From Candidatus Scatomorpha merdipullorum (GTDB taxonomy: Bacteria > Bacillota > Clostridia > Oscillospirales > Oscillospiraceae): a stretch of DNA of 11,064 nt. The notes below the pieces were generated by a model. The model was not told the DNA's origin, ran no database searches, and saw only the letters and a list, made by a program, of their open reading frames with translations. A program made the position numbers and the translations under genes. Below are positions 1 to 6,071 of this stretch, piece by piece. The DNA lies in NCBI GenBank assembly GCA_018716795.1, contig DVJK01000164.1:1-11064 (forward strand), written 5' to 3'. How positions within the stretch are numbered: the stretch's first letter is position 1; the number at the start of each line of letters is the position of its first letter.

Positions 1-250
1 GGCGCGGATATGGCTTGACGGCGAGATAACGCAGGAAATTGACCTCACCGCCGTCGTCATCCCCTACGAGTTCGATATAACGACCGAGCTCGGCACGAAC
101 CGCGTGCGCGTGGAGCACGGCTCCATTCAGGTCGTCAGCGCCGACTGCCCCGACCAGGTCTGCGTCGATATGGGCCCCATCTCCGGCGGCTACGTGCCCA
201 TAGCCTGCGTGCCGCACGAGCTGGTCATAGACATAGTTTCGGAGGACTGA
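1..250 (+). CDS. NusG domain II-containing protein (3' part only)
   Basis: The reading frame is open from the left edge (codons begin at base 2) to TGA at 248-250, giving about 82 C-terminal residues; the start lies outside the window. The visible part has the pattern of the small NusG domain II family: a beta-rich stretch, then CPDQVC, a Gly-rich turn, and a final IACVPHELVIDI. The three cysteines in this spacing are the family hallmark. The molecular role of these free-standing proteins is not established; they are usually exported or membrane-anchored, but any N-terminal anchor is not visible here. In Clostridia they commonly sit beside a Gx transporter gene, and here the Gx gene begins two bases after the stop, so the two are very probably co-transcribed. 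The end of this gene (GGAGG at 241-245 region) also serves as the ribosome binding site of the next gene. Confidence 0.8.
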   Translation, partial: ARIWLDGEITQEIDLTAVVIPYEFDITTELGTNRVRVEHGSIQVVSADCPDQVCVDMGPISGGYVPIACVPHELVIDIVSED

Positions 251-252
251 GG

Positions 253-759
253 ATGAAGGCTTCAAGACGCATAGCTCTCATCGCGGCGCTCGCCGCCGTG
301 GCGCTCACCATCTTCGTCGCCGAAAGCCAGATCCCGCCCGTCGTGCCCATGCCGGGCGTGAAGCTCGGGCTTGCGAACATCGTGACGCTCGTGGCCATGG
401 TGCTGCTGAACCGTCGCGACGCGCTCTTCGTGCTCGCCGTGCGCCTCATCCTGGGCGCGGCCTTCACGGGCGGCTTTTCCGCCTTCCTCTTCTCGGCGGT
501 GGGCGGGCTCTTTGCCTACCTCGTCATGGCCGCGCTCGTCGGCCTCTTCCCCGAAAAGCTGCTCTGGGCCGTCAGCGTGCTCGCCGCGCTCGCGCACAAC
601 GCCGGGCAGATGCTCGTCGCCGTCCTCGTCACCGGCACGCCCGGCATAATGGTGTACATCCTCCTCCTCGCCGCCAGCGGCGTCGTGACCGGCGTCTTCA
701 CCGGCCTGGCCGCGATGTTCCTGGTACGCGCGGTGAGGAAATCCGGCATACTGAAATAA
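253..759 (+). CDS. Gx transporter family / heptaprenyl diphosphate synthase component I-like membrane protein
   Basis: A 168-residue, very hydrophobic protein with about five predicted membrane segments (roughly residues 5-22, 38-52, 57-78, 78-100, 105-130 and 132-160, some short). It matches the family long annotated as heptaprenyl diphosphate synthase component I: an E-x-x-I-PP stretch near residue 24, then PGVKLGLANIVTL around 34-46, an R-x-I-LG motif near 64-68, and AHNAGQ near residue 115. Known members are integral membrane proteins now usually called Gx transporters; the prenyl synthase label probably came from gene neighbourhood, and the substrate is not known from this sequence. The ATG at 253 is preceded by GGAGG with about 7 bp spacing inside the upstream gene, which fixes the start. 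It is the last gene of its operon, ending 4 bp before a strong hairpin. Confidence 0.85.
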   Translation: MKASRRIALIAALAAVALTIFVAESQIPPVVPMPGVKLGLANIVTLVAMVLLNRRDALFVLAVRLILGAAFTGGFSAFLFSAVGGLFAYLVMAALVGLFPEKLLWAVSVLAALAHNAGQMLVAVLVTGTPGIMVYILLLAASGVVTGVFTGLAAMFLVRAVRKSGILK

Positions 760-763
760 AAAT

Positions 764-792
764 CTCCGCCCCGGGAAAAACCCGGGGCGGAG
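764..792. terminator. Bidirectional intrinsic terminator between convergent operons
   Basis: A perfect 12-bp inverted repeat (CTCCGCCCCGGG at 764-775 and its complement at 781-792) encloses a five-A loop. Read on the - strand the stem is followed by ATTTTTATTT, a good U-tract, so it should end the CNNM gene pair efficiently. Read on the + strand it follows the Gx gene stop by 4 bp and is trailed by CGCTTTATT, a weaker tract. Its place exactly between two converging stop codons supports a shared terminator. Confidence 0.88.
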
Positions 793-796
793 CGCT

Positions 797-2062
797 TTAT
801 TCAGCTTCGCTTTCGGCTTCCTTTTTGACCACCAGCACCTTATCCACCCTCTGCTTATCCATCGCGAGGACGGTGACGGTGAGGTTTTCAAACTCGAACT
901 GCTCTCCCGGCGAGGGGAAGCGGCCGAAGCTCTCTATGGTCCAGCCGCCGACGGTGTCGCTCTCGAACTCCCAGTCGTCCTCGTCGATGCCCATGAGCTC
1001 GAGGAAGTCGGAGATGGTCATGTCGCCGTCGAGCTCATACTCGCCCTCCGCCTTTTCGACAACCTCGGCCTCGACCTCGTCGGTCTCGTCCCAGATGTCG
1101 CCGACAATCTGCTCGAGCACGTCCTCGAGGGAGATGACGCCCAGCGTCCCGCCGTACTCGTCCGTGACGATGGCGAGGTGCTTTTTCGCGTGGCGCAGCT
1201 GGGCGAGCACCTGCGGGAGCTTGACGGTCTTGTAGACGTAGAGCGGCTCCATGAGCAGGGCGCGGATGTCCGGGCGCGGATTGTCCGTCAGCGCCTTAAG
1301 GAAGTGGTTGAGATAGAGGAAGCCTATGACGTTGTCTATGCTGTCCTCGTAAACCGGCAGGCGCGAGTGCTTGCTGTTTTCAATCTCGTCGAGGATTTCC
1401 TCCCAGTCGTCGTCTATGTCTATGGCGTCGACGTCGACGCGGGCGGTCATGGCCTCGCTGGCGCTGAGCTCGCTGAACTCCAGCGCGCTGCGCAGCAGCT
1501 CGCCGCGGCCCTCGGTGAGGACGCTCTCGTCCTCGGCGGTCTCGATGATATTCTGCAGCTCCTCGACGGCGGCCTCGTCGCCCTCGGGCTTTTCCTCGCC
1601 GCGCAGGGGCTTTGCGCTCAGCTTCGCGAGGCGGCCCAGCGTCCAGCTCAGCGGCGTCACAATAAGCGTCAGGACGCGCAGCACCCGCGCGAGGCTCAGC
1701 GCGAGGCGGTTCGCGTTCTTCGCCGCGACCGTGCGGGGCAGGACCTCGCCGAAGAGCAGTATGAGCAGGAAGGCCCCTATGCCCGCGAGCCAGGCCCAGC
1801 GCAGCGAGCCGTCGAGCGCCGCGCCCGCGCAGACGGCCAGGGCCGCGGCGGAGATATTTACGAGGCTGTTGCCCAGAAGTATGGCGTCAACCGTGTCGTC
1901 CAGGCGGTCAAGGAGGCGCAGCGCGGTCTTGGCCGAGCGCTTCCCGTCCTCAAGCGCGGACTCTATGCGCAGGCGGTTGGCCTGGGTATACGCGCTCTCG
2001 CCCGCGGAAAAGACGGCCGAGAGGCAGAGCAGCGCGACAAAGCCGGCGATGTATCCGCTCAT
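797..2062 (-). CDS. CNNM/CBS/CorC_HlyC-domain membrane protein (second of tandem pair)
   Basis: 421 residues with the standard layout of the family often misnamed hemolysin: an N-terminal CNNM (DUF21) membrane domain with about four hydrophobic segments (near residues 2-22, 58-82, 88-112, 122-146), a paired CBS region (about 205-325, including SRLPVYEDSIDNVIGFLY and VTDEYGGTLGVISLEDVLEQ), and a C-terminal CorC_HlyC domain (about 340-415). CBS pairs in this family bind adenine nucleotides, and characterised relatives (MpfA, CNNM proteins) are linked to magnesium or cobalt homeostasis, probably efflux; that is family knowledge, not shown here. The ATG at 2062 overlaps the upstream paralogue's TGA in an ATGA arrangement, so translational coupling is likely; only a weak G-rich Shine-Dalgarno is visible. 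The C-terminus is strongly acidic (ends EAESEAE). Function in haemolysis is unlikely. Confidence 0.9.
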   Translation of the reverse strand: MSGYIAGFVALLCLSAVFSAGESAYTQANRLRIESALEDGKRSAKTALRLLDRLDDTVDAILLGNSLVNISAAALAVCAGAALDGSLRWAWLAGIGAFLLILLFGEVLPRTVAAKNANRLALSLARVLRVLTLIVTPLSWTLGRLAKLSAKPLRGEEKPEGDEAAVEELQNIIETAEDESVLTEGRGELLRSALEFSELSASEAMTARVDVDAIDIDDDWEEILDEIENSKHSRLPVYEDSIDNVIGFLYLNHFLKALTDNPRPDIRALLMEPLYVYKTVKLPQVLAQLRHAKKHLAIVTDEYGGTLGVISLEDVLEQIVGDIWDETDEVEAEVVEKAEGEYELDGDMTISDFLELMGIDEDDWEFESDTVGGWTIESFGRFPSPGEQFEFENLTVTVLAMDKQRVDKVLVVKKEAESEAE

Positions 2063-3360
2063 TTCGCCTCGCCCCCTTCCGTATTCTCCTCAGGCTCGGG
2101 CAGCACGCGGCAGATGAGCTTGACGATGCGGTTGCGGCGCATCTCGCCGACGGTGACCTGCAGCCGGCCCCAGGTAAAGCTCTCGCGCGTGGAGGGGATG
2201 CGGTCAAACTGCTCGTAGGCCCACTCGCCCATGAGCTTGTATTCGTCCCCGTCGGGCAGCTCCCTCGCGTCGAGGCCCAGCTTTTCAAGCGCCTCGCCCA
2301 CGGGCAGCTCCGCGTCGGCCTCGAAGCGGCCTCCGCCCAGGGGCACGAAGCTCTCCTCCACGACGTCGTCCTCGTCCCATATCTCGCCAACGAGCTCCTC
2401 GAGGATGTCCTCGACCGTGACGATGCCCAGCGTGCCGCCGTAGCCGTCGGTGACGACGGCCATGTTGAGCTTTTTGGCGCTCATGAGCTTCAAAAGCTCG
2501 TCAATCCTCATGTCGCGCTCGACGAAATAGGCCTCGTCAAGCAGCTCGCCGAGCTGCACGTTCCCGCGGCGGACGATGTATTCGCGTATGTAGCGGCGTA
2601 TCTGCAGGACGCCGACAATGTTGTCTATGCTCTCGGAATAGACCGGCAGGCGGCTGTGCCGCTCGCGCTTTATGAACTCGAGCACCTGCTTCGGCTCCCA
2701 GTCCATGTCCACGGCGGCGACGTCGACGCGCGCGGTGAGGATGTTCTCCGCGGTGAGGTCGGCGAACTGCAGCGCGCTGCTGACAAGCTCCCCTCGCTCC
2801 GTGTCCAGGCTGCCGGCGTCGGTCATGTCCTCGATGATGTCGTAGAGCTCATCCTCCGTGACGGAGACCTCCGCGTCGCCGCGCGTGAGCGAGGCTATGG
2901 CCCGGCCCAGGCCGTTGAAGACGGCGTATATCGGCCGGAAGAGCGCCGAGAAGAAGCGCAGCGAGCCGGACGAGGCCAGGCAGATGCGCTCGGCGTATTT
3001 GAAAGCGATGCGCTTGGGCAGGGCCTCCGCCAGGAAAAACACCAGAAGCGAGGCGCAGACCGCGCCTATCGCCGCCGACCAGAGCGGCCAGCGGCTGACG
3101 ACGACGGCCGTCGTCAGTACGGAGAGCGCCACCTGCGCGAGATTCGTGCCTATGAGCACCGCGCCGCGCGCCCTCTCCCAGTCGTCGAGCACGCCGAGGG
3201 CGCGCCTGACGCGCTTTTCAGAGTCCTCCCTGGCCTTTATGCGTCCGCGCGAGACGCTTTCGAACGCGGCCTCCACCAGGGAAAAATACGCAGCCAGCAG
3301 CAGCGTGAATACCGCCGCGGCAATGCACAATGTCGTACTGCCTGTGTCCATTGCGGACAA
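2059..3360 (-). CDS. CNNM/CBS/CorC_HlyC-domain membrane protein (first of tandem pair)
   Basis: 433 residues from TTG at 3360; same architecture as its downstream paralogue: CNNM domain with hydrophobic segments near residues 8-30, 65-88, 92-118 and 127-150, CBS pair about 208-330 (SRLPVYSESIDNIVGVLQ, VTDGYGGTLGIVTVEDILEE), and CorC_HlyC domain about 342-418. Likely an inner-membrane ion transporter or regulator of magnesium/cobalt balance by family analogy; the two may form a heteromer, which is inference. The start is uncertain: the longest frame uses TTG, with GGGGAG only 3 bp upstream, whereas an in-frame ATG three codons later (3349-3351) has the same GGGGAG 12 bp upstream. The ATG seems at least as likely, giving a 430-residue protein. 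Transcribed from the promoter at 3469-3497 with a leader of about 100 nt. Confidence 0.9.
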   Translation of the reverse strand: MSAMDTGSTTLCIAAAVFTLLLAAYFSLVEAAFESVSRGRIKAREDSEKRVRRALGVLDDWERARGAVLIGTNLAQVALSVLTTAVVVSRWPLWSAAIGAVCASLLVFFLAEALPKRIAFKYAERICLASSGSLRFFSALFRPIYAVFNGLGRAIASLTRGDAEVSVTEDELYDIIEDMTDAGSLDTERGELVSSALQFADLTAENILTARVDVAAVDMDWEPKQVLEFIKRERHSRLPVYSESIDNIVGVLQIRRYIREYIVRRGNVQLGELLDEAYFVERDMRIDELLKLMSAKKLNMAVVTDGYGGTLGIVTVEDILEELVGEIWDEDDVVEESFVPLGGGRFEADAELPVGEALEKLGLDARELPDGDEYKLMGEWAYEQFDRIPSTRESFTWGRLQVTVGEMRRNRIVKLICRVLPEPEENTEGGEAK

Positions 3361-3379
3361 TCACTCCCCGTTTTTTGAC

Positions 3380-3408
3380 GGCGGCCCTCCTTTTTGCGGA
3401 GCGGCCGC
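3380..3408 (-). promoter_or_regulatory. Stem-loop in the 5' leader of the CNNM gene pair
   Basis: On the - strand the leader holds GCGGCC-G-CTCC, a GCAAAAA loop, then GGAG-GGCCGC: a 10-bp stem with one bulged base (arms 3398-3408 and 3381-3390). The 3' arm contains a GGAGGG stretch, but this lies about 25 nt or more upstream of either candidate start codon, so it is not obviously the working ribosome binding site. No U-tract follows, so it is not a simple terminator. It could affect leader stability or translation; no known riboswitch class was recognised. Confidence 0.4.
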
Positions 3409-3468
3409 GTGAGTTTGTTTGGCTCCTCATCCATCTGTATGCCGAAGCACGCAGTTTAACAATTCAAA

Positions 3469-3497
3469 ATTATAGCATTAGCCCATGCTCTTGTCAA
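3469..3497 (-). promoter_or_regulatory. Sigma-A-type promoter for the CNNM gene pair
   Basis: On the - strand TTGACA (3497-3492) and TATAAT (3474-3469) match the vegetative consensus exactly and are separated by the ideal 17 bp. The transcription start would fall near 3462, leaving a leader of about 100 nt before the first CNNM gene. The AT-rich stretch contrasts strongly with the surrounding GC-rich DNA. Confidence 0.88.
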
Positions 3498-3548
3498 TTC
3501 TCGCCGCCGCTTTCGCCGCGCGCGGCGCCGAAATCCGCCGCGGACGCG

Positions 3549-3584
3549 CGAAGGAGCCCCAGTCTGCTGACTGGGGCTCCTTCG
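3549..3584 (-). terminator. Perfect 16-bp hairpin without U-tract, downstream of rpmB
   Basis: CGAAGGAGCCCCAGTC (3549-3564) and its exact complement (3569-3584) enclose a TGCT loop. It lies between the rpmB stop and the promoter of the CNNM pair, where a terminator for rpmB is expected. Neither side has a run of T beyond the two within the stem, so it is not a canonical intrinsic terminator; it might be a degraded one, a transcript-end stabiliser or a protein-binding site. The strand is assigned from position only. Confidence 0.5.
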
Positions 3585-3635
3585 ATCGCGCAATGAAGCG
3601 CCGGCCCTCACCGGCCCGGGGCCGGGAGGCCTGAA

Positions 3636-3671
3636 CCGGCCTTGAAAGGCCGCCGGGGCCTTTCAAGCCGG
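3636..3671 (-). terminator. Hairpin immediately after the rpmB stop codon
   Basis: An inverted repeat with arms 3636-3651 and 3657-3671 forms about 15 base pairs with a single bulged base around a 5-nt loop. On the - strand it begins 3 bases after the rpmB stop. It has no U-tract. It probably protects or ends the rpmB transcript, alone or together with the hairpin at 3549-3584. Termination is inferred from position. Confidence 0.45.
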
Positions 3672-3674
3672 ATC

Positions 3675-3863
3675 TCACACCGCGCGGGTGACCTTTCCGC
3701 TGCGCAGGCAGCGGGTGCAGGCGTAGACGTGCTTGGGGCTGCCGTCCACGATGGCCTTGACGCGCTTAACGTTGGGCTTCCAGGTGCGGTTGGAGCGCCT
3801 GTGGGAATGGCTGACCTTGATGCCGAAAGCCATGTCCTTGCCGCAGAATTCGCACTTTGCCAT
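3675..3863 (-). CDS. rpmB: 50S ribosomal protein L28
   Basis: 62 residues, the usual length for bacterial L28, a component of the large ribosomal subunit. It begins MAKCEFCGKDMAFG and ends near YACTRCLRSGKVTRAV. Cysteines at 4, 7, 49 and 52 form two CxxC pairs, so this is the zinc-binding (C+) form of L28. The central segment VSHSHRRSNRTWKPNVKRV is typical of the family. A longer frame extends upstream to 4079, but the start at 3863 is clear: an ATG with GGAGGTG placed 7 bp upstream, and the extension would run through the promoter. The gene is monocistronic, has its own promoter and is divergent from hprK. The protein is highly basic, as expected for rRNA binding. Confidence 0.97.
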   Translation of the reverse strand: MAKCEFCGKDMAFGIKVSHSHRRSNRTWKPNVKRVKAIVDGSPKHVYACTRCLRSGKVTRAV

Positions 3864-3909
3864 TGTATTGCACCTCCGTTCCGGCTTATTTGTTTTTAAC
3901 AGCCCTAAT

Positions 3910-3938
3910 ATAATAGCACCGCGCAGGCCTAAATGCAA
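3910..3938 (-). promoter_or_regulatory. Sigma-A-type promoter for rpmB
   Basis: On the - strand TTGCAT (3938-3933) and TATTAT (3915-3910) are separated by 17 bp, each close to the vegetative consensus. The start of transcription would be near 3903, about 40 nt before the rpmB ATG, with the GGAGGTG ribosome binding site in between. Confidence 0.75.
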
Positions 3939-3954
3939 GCAAAATTTACTCCCG

Positions 3955-4070
3955 GACGGCAGAAAAGCCAAAACCGCGCGCCGCGGCCCCTCTCCGCCCC
4001 GGCGCGGCCCGCCGGAGGCCCGCGTCCGCGGCGAAGGGCTCCGGCGGCCTTTCCGGCCGGGCGCAAAAAG
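3955..4070. other. GC-rich inverted-repeat block between divergent rpmB and hprK promoters
   Basis: This part of the 306-bp rpmB-hprK gap lies outside both core promoters. It is almost pure G and C and contains a perfect 9-bp inverted repeat (CCGCCGGAG at 4009-4017 with CTCCGGCGG at 4039-4047) with a smaller hairpin nested in the loop (4020-4031). No convincing gene is present: the frames that cross it have no ribosome binding site and no recognisable product. It may be structural DNA, a binding site, or simply GC-biased spacer. Confidence 0.5.
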
Positions 4071-4072
4071 TG

Positions 4073-4101
4073 TTGCCAAATCGCAAGGAAATGGTTAAAA
4101 T
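4073..4101 (+). promoter_or_regulatory. Sigma-A-type promoter for the hprK operon
   Basis: TTGCCA (4073-4078) and TAAAAT (4096-4101) are separated by 17 bp, the only clear promoter upstream of the operon. The transcript would begin near 4108, giving a leader of about 60 nt that includes a short GC stem around 4138-4151 and the AAGGAGG ribosome binding site at 4156-4162. Confidence 0.78.
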
Positions 4102-4169
4102 ATATAAGTAAGCCAAAGCGATTAAAAATACCGCCCGCCGGCCCAGGCCGGAGATAAGGAGGCAGCAGC

Positions 4170-5114
4170 ATGATAAACGACGAATACTCCGTCAGCCTGA
4201 GCAGCGTCGCAAGGGAGCAGGGCCTCGCCGTCCTTCACGCGGCGAAGGATTTCGGCTCCGCGCGCGTGCGCACCGCGGACGTGAACCGGCCCGCGCTCCA
4301 GCTCGCCGGCTTCTACGACTACTTTGACCCCAAGCGGCTCCAGCTCATAGGCCGCGTCGAGAGCACCTATCTCATGAGCCTGCCGGAGGGCGAGCGGCGC
4401 GAGGCGCTCGAGCGCTTCATGCGCTTCGACCTCTGCGCGATAATCCTCTGCCACGGCATAGACGAGATACCCGAGCTCATGGAGTTCGCCGTCAAGTACG
4501 ACCGCACGATAATGTCCACGAGCGAGGACACCTCCACCTTCATGGCCGACCTCATAAGCATGCTGCGCAACGCCATGGCCCCGCGCGTCACGCTCCACGG
4601 TGTGCTTGTCGAGGTCTACGGCGAAGGCCTGCTGATAACGGGCGACTCCGGCGTCGGCAAGAGCGAGACCGCTCTCGAGCTAATAAAGCGCGGCCACCGC
4701 CTTATCGCGGACGACGCGGTGGAAATCCGCCGCATCTCCCGCGAGACGCTCATAGGCAAGGCGCCCGCCCTCATACGCTACTACATGGAGCTCCGCGGCA
4801 TCGGCGTCATAAACGCGCGGCACATCTTCGGCGTCGGCGCGGTGAAGCCGGAGACCGGCGTCGACCTCGTCGTCAACTTCGAGCTCTGGGACGACGAAAA
4901 GACCTACGACCGCCTCGGCCTTGAGACCGAGCACACCAGCATACTCGGCGTCGACCTGCCCAGCTACACCGTACCGGTGCGCCCGGGCCGGAACCTCGCC
5001 GTCATTCTGGAGCTGGCGGCCATGAACAACCGCCAGAAGAAGATGGGGTACAACGCCGCCGAGGCGCTCGCGCGCGAGCACGACGCCCTCGTCGACTCGG
5101 GAAAGGACTTCTGA
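4170..5114 (+). CDS. hprK: HPr kinase/phosphorylase
   Basis: 314 residues, the normal length. HprK phosphorylates HPr (or Crh) on the regulatory serine using ATP or pyrophosphate and reverses the reaction when phosphate is high, so it sets carbon catabolite repression in Firmicutes. The N-terminal regulatory domain covers about residues 1-130. The kinase domain shows the Walker A motif GDSGVGKS at 158-165, the catalytic-region histidine at 143 (in LHGVLVEVYG), the acidic pair in LIADDAVEI just after, and the family signature MELRGIGVINA at 206-216. ATG at 4170 has AAGGAGG seven bases upstream. It is the first gene of the operon, and murB starts one base after its stop. All key residues seen are intact. 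Confidence 0.96.
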   Translation: MINDEYSVSLSSVAREQGLAVLHAAKDFGSARVRTADVNRPALQLAGFYDYFDPKRLQLIGRVESTYLMSLPEGERREALERFMRFDLCAIILCHGIDEIPELMEFAVKYDRTIMSTSEDTSTFMADLISMLRNAMAPRVTLHGVLVEVYGEGLLITGDSGVGKSETALELIKRGHRLIADDAVEIRRISRETLIGKAPALIRYYMELRGIGVINARHIFGVGAVKPETGVDLVVNFELWDDEKTYDRLGLETEHTSILGVDLPSYTVPVRPGRNLAVILELAAMNNRQKKMGYNAAEALAREHDALVDSGKDF

Positions 5115-5115
5115 A

Positions 5116-6039
5116 ATGCCTGATTACACAGCGCTTGCGCGGGAGCTCTCCGCCTCCCTCCCGGCGATGGAGCTGCGCGAATACGAACCCATGAACACGC
5201 GCTGCTCGTTCAAAATAGGCGGGCCGGCGCGGCTCATGCTCCTGCCCGGCTCGGCCCGGGACGCGGCGCGCGCCCTCGCCATACTGCGCGCGGGCGACGC
5301 GAACGTGCTCATAGCCGGCAACTGCACCAACCTGCTCGTGCCCGACGAGGGCTATATGGGCGCGGTGGTCTGCATGGGCCAGCCGATGAGCTCGCTTGAG
5401 AGCCCGGACGGCACGCACATCCGCGCCGGGGCCGGCGCCTCGCTCGCCTCCGCGGCGGCCTACGCCGCCCAGCTGGGCCTCACCGGCCTCGAGTTCGCCC
5501 ACGGCATACCCGGCAGCGTCGGCGGCGGCTGCGCCATGAACGCCGGGGCCTACGGCGGCGAGCTCAAGGACGCGCTCGAGAGCGTGGAATTCATAGACGA
5601 GGACGGGATAATCCGCGTCCTGCCCGTCTCCGAGCTCGGCATGGGGTACAGGCACAGCCTGTTTTCAGACTCCGGCCGGCTTGTGACGAGCGCGCTCTTC
5701 CGCCTCGCGCCGGGCGACGGCGAGGAGATACGCGGGAAGATGCGCTCTCTTGCCGAGCGGCGCCGCGCCTCCCAGCCGCTCGACATGCCCAGCGCGGGCA
5801 GCACCTTCAAGCGGCCCGAGACCGGCTATGCCGCCGAGCTCATCGACCGCTGCGGCCTCAAGGGCTTCACGATAGGCGGCGCCGCGGTGTCCGAAAAGCA
5901 CGCGGGCTTCATCGTGAACCTCGGAGGGGCCACCTTCGCCGACGTCACCGCGCTTATCCGCGAGGTGCGCCGCCGCGTCTTCGAGCAGACCGGCGTCCTG
6001 CTCGAGCCGGAGGTCAAGATTGTGGAGCCGGTTTCGTAA
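5116..6039 (+). CDS. murB: UDP-N-acetylenolpyruvoylglucosamine reductase
   Basis: 307 residues. MurB reduces UDP-GlcNAc-enolpyruvate to UDP-MurNAc with NADPH and FAD, the second committed step of peptidoglycan precursor synthesis in the cytoplasm. Visible signatures are the FAD-binding start NTRCSFKIGGPARL (near 29-42), AGNCTNLLVPDEG, the flavin loop GLEFAHGIPGSVGGGCAMNAG (split here by family comparison into two adjoining motifs), GYRHSLF with the conserved Arg179, AGSTFKRP with the proton-donating Ser229, and the terminal LEPEVKIV holding the conserved Glu. The compact length points to the type II (Gram-positive) form. ATG at 5116 follows the hprK stop by one base; AAAGGA inside the end of hprK is the likely ribosome binding site, suggesting coupled translation. 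Confidence 0.96.
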   Translation: MPDYTALARELSASLPAMELREYEPMNTRCSFKIGGPARLMLLPGSARDAARALAILRAGDANVLIAGNCTNLLVPDEGYMGAVVCMGQPMSSLESPDGTHIRAGAGASLASAAAYAAQLGLTGLEFAHGIPGSVGGGCAMNAGAYGGELKDALESVEFIDEDGIIRVLPVSELGMGYRHSLFSDSGRLVTSALFRLAPGDGEEIRGKMRSLAERRRASQPLDMPSAGSTFKRPETGYAAELIDRCGLKGFTIGGAAVSEKHAGFIVNLGGATFADVTALIREVRRRVFEQTGVLLEPEVKIVEPVS

Positions 6040-6071
6040 AAGGGCCGCCGTTTCGGCCTACGGGAGATAAA

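Noticed and set aside
3237..3434. Possible upstream small ORF in the CNNM leader (ATG at 3434 or 3430, - strand)
   Set aside because: No Shine-Dalgarno precedes either ATG, and the frames run into the CNNM gene out of phase with no recognisable product.
3470..3670. Insertion-sequence end or CRISPR-like repeat in the hairpin-rich gap
   Set aside because: There is no transposase, no target-site duplication and no regularly spaced direct repeats; the hairpins differ from each other.
3864..4079. N-terminal extension of L28 to 4079 (134 residues)
   Set aside because: The extra residues cross the rpmB promoter and GC-rich block, have no family similarity, and the ATG at 3863 has an excellent ribosome binding site and the expected L28 start.
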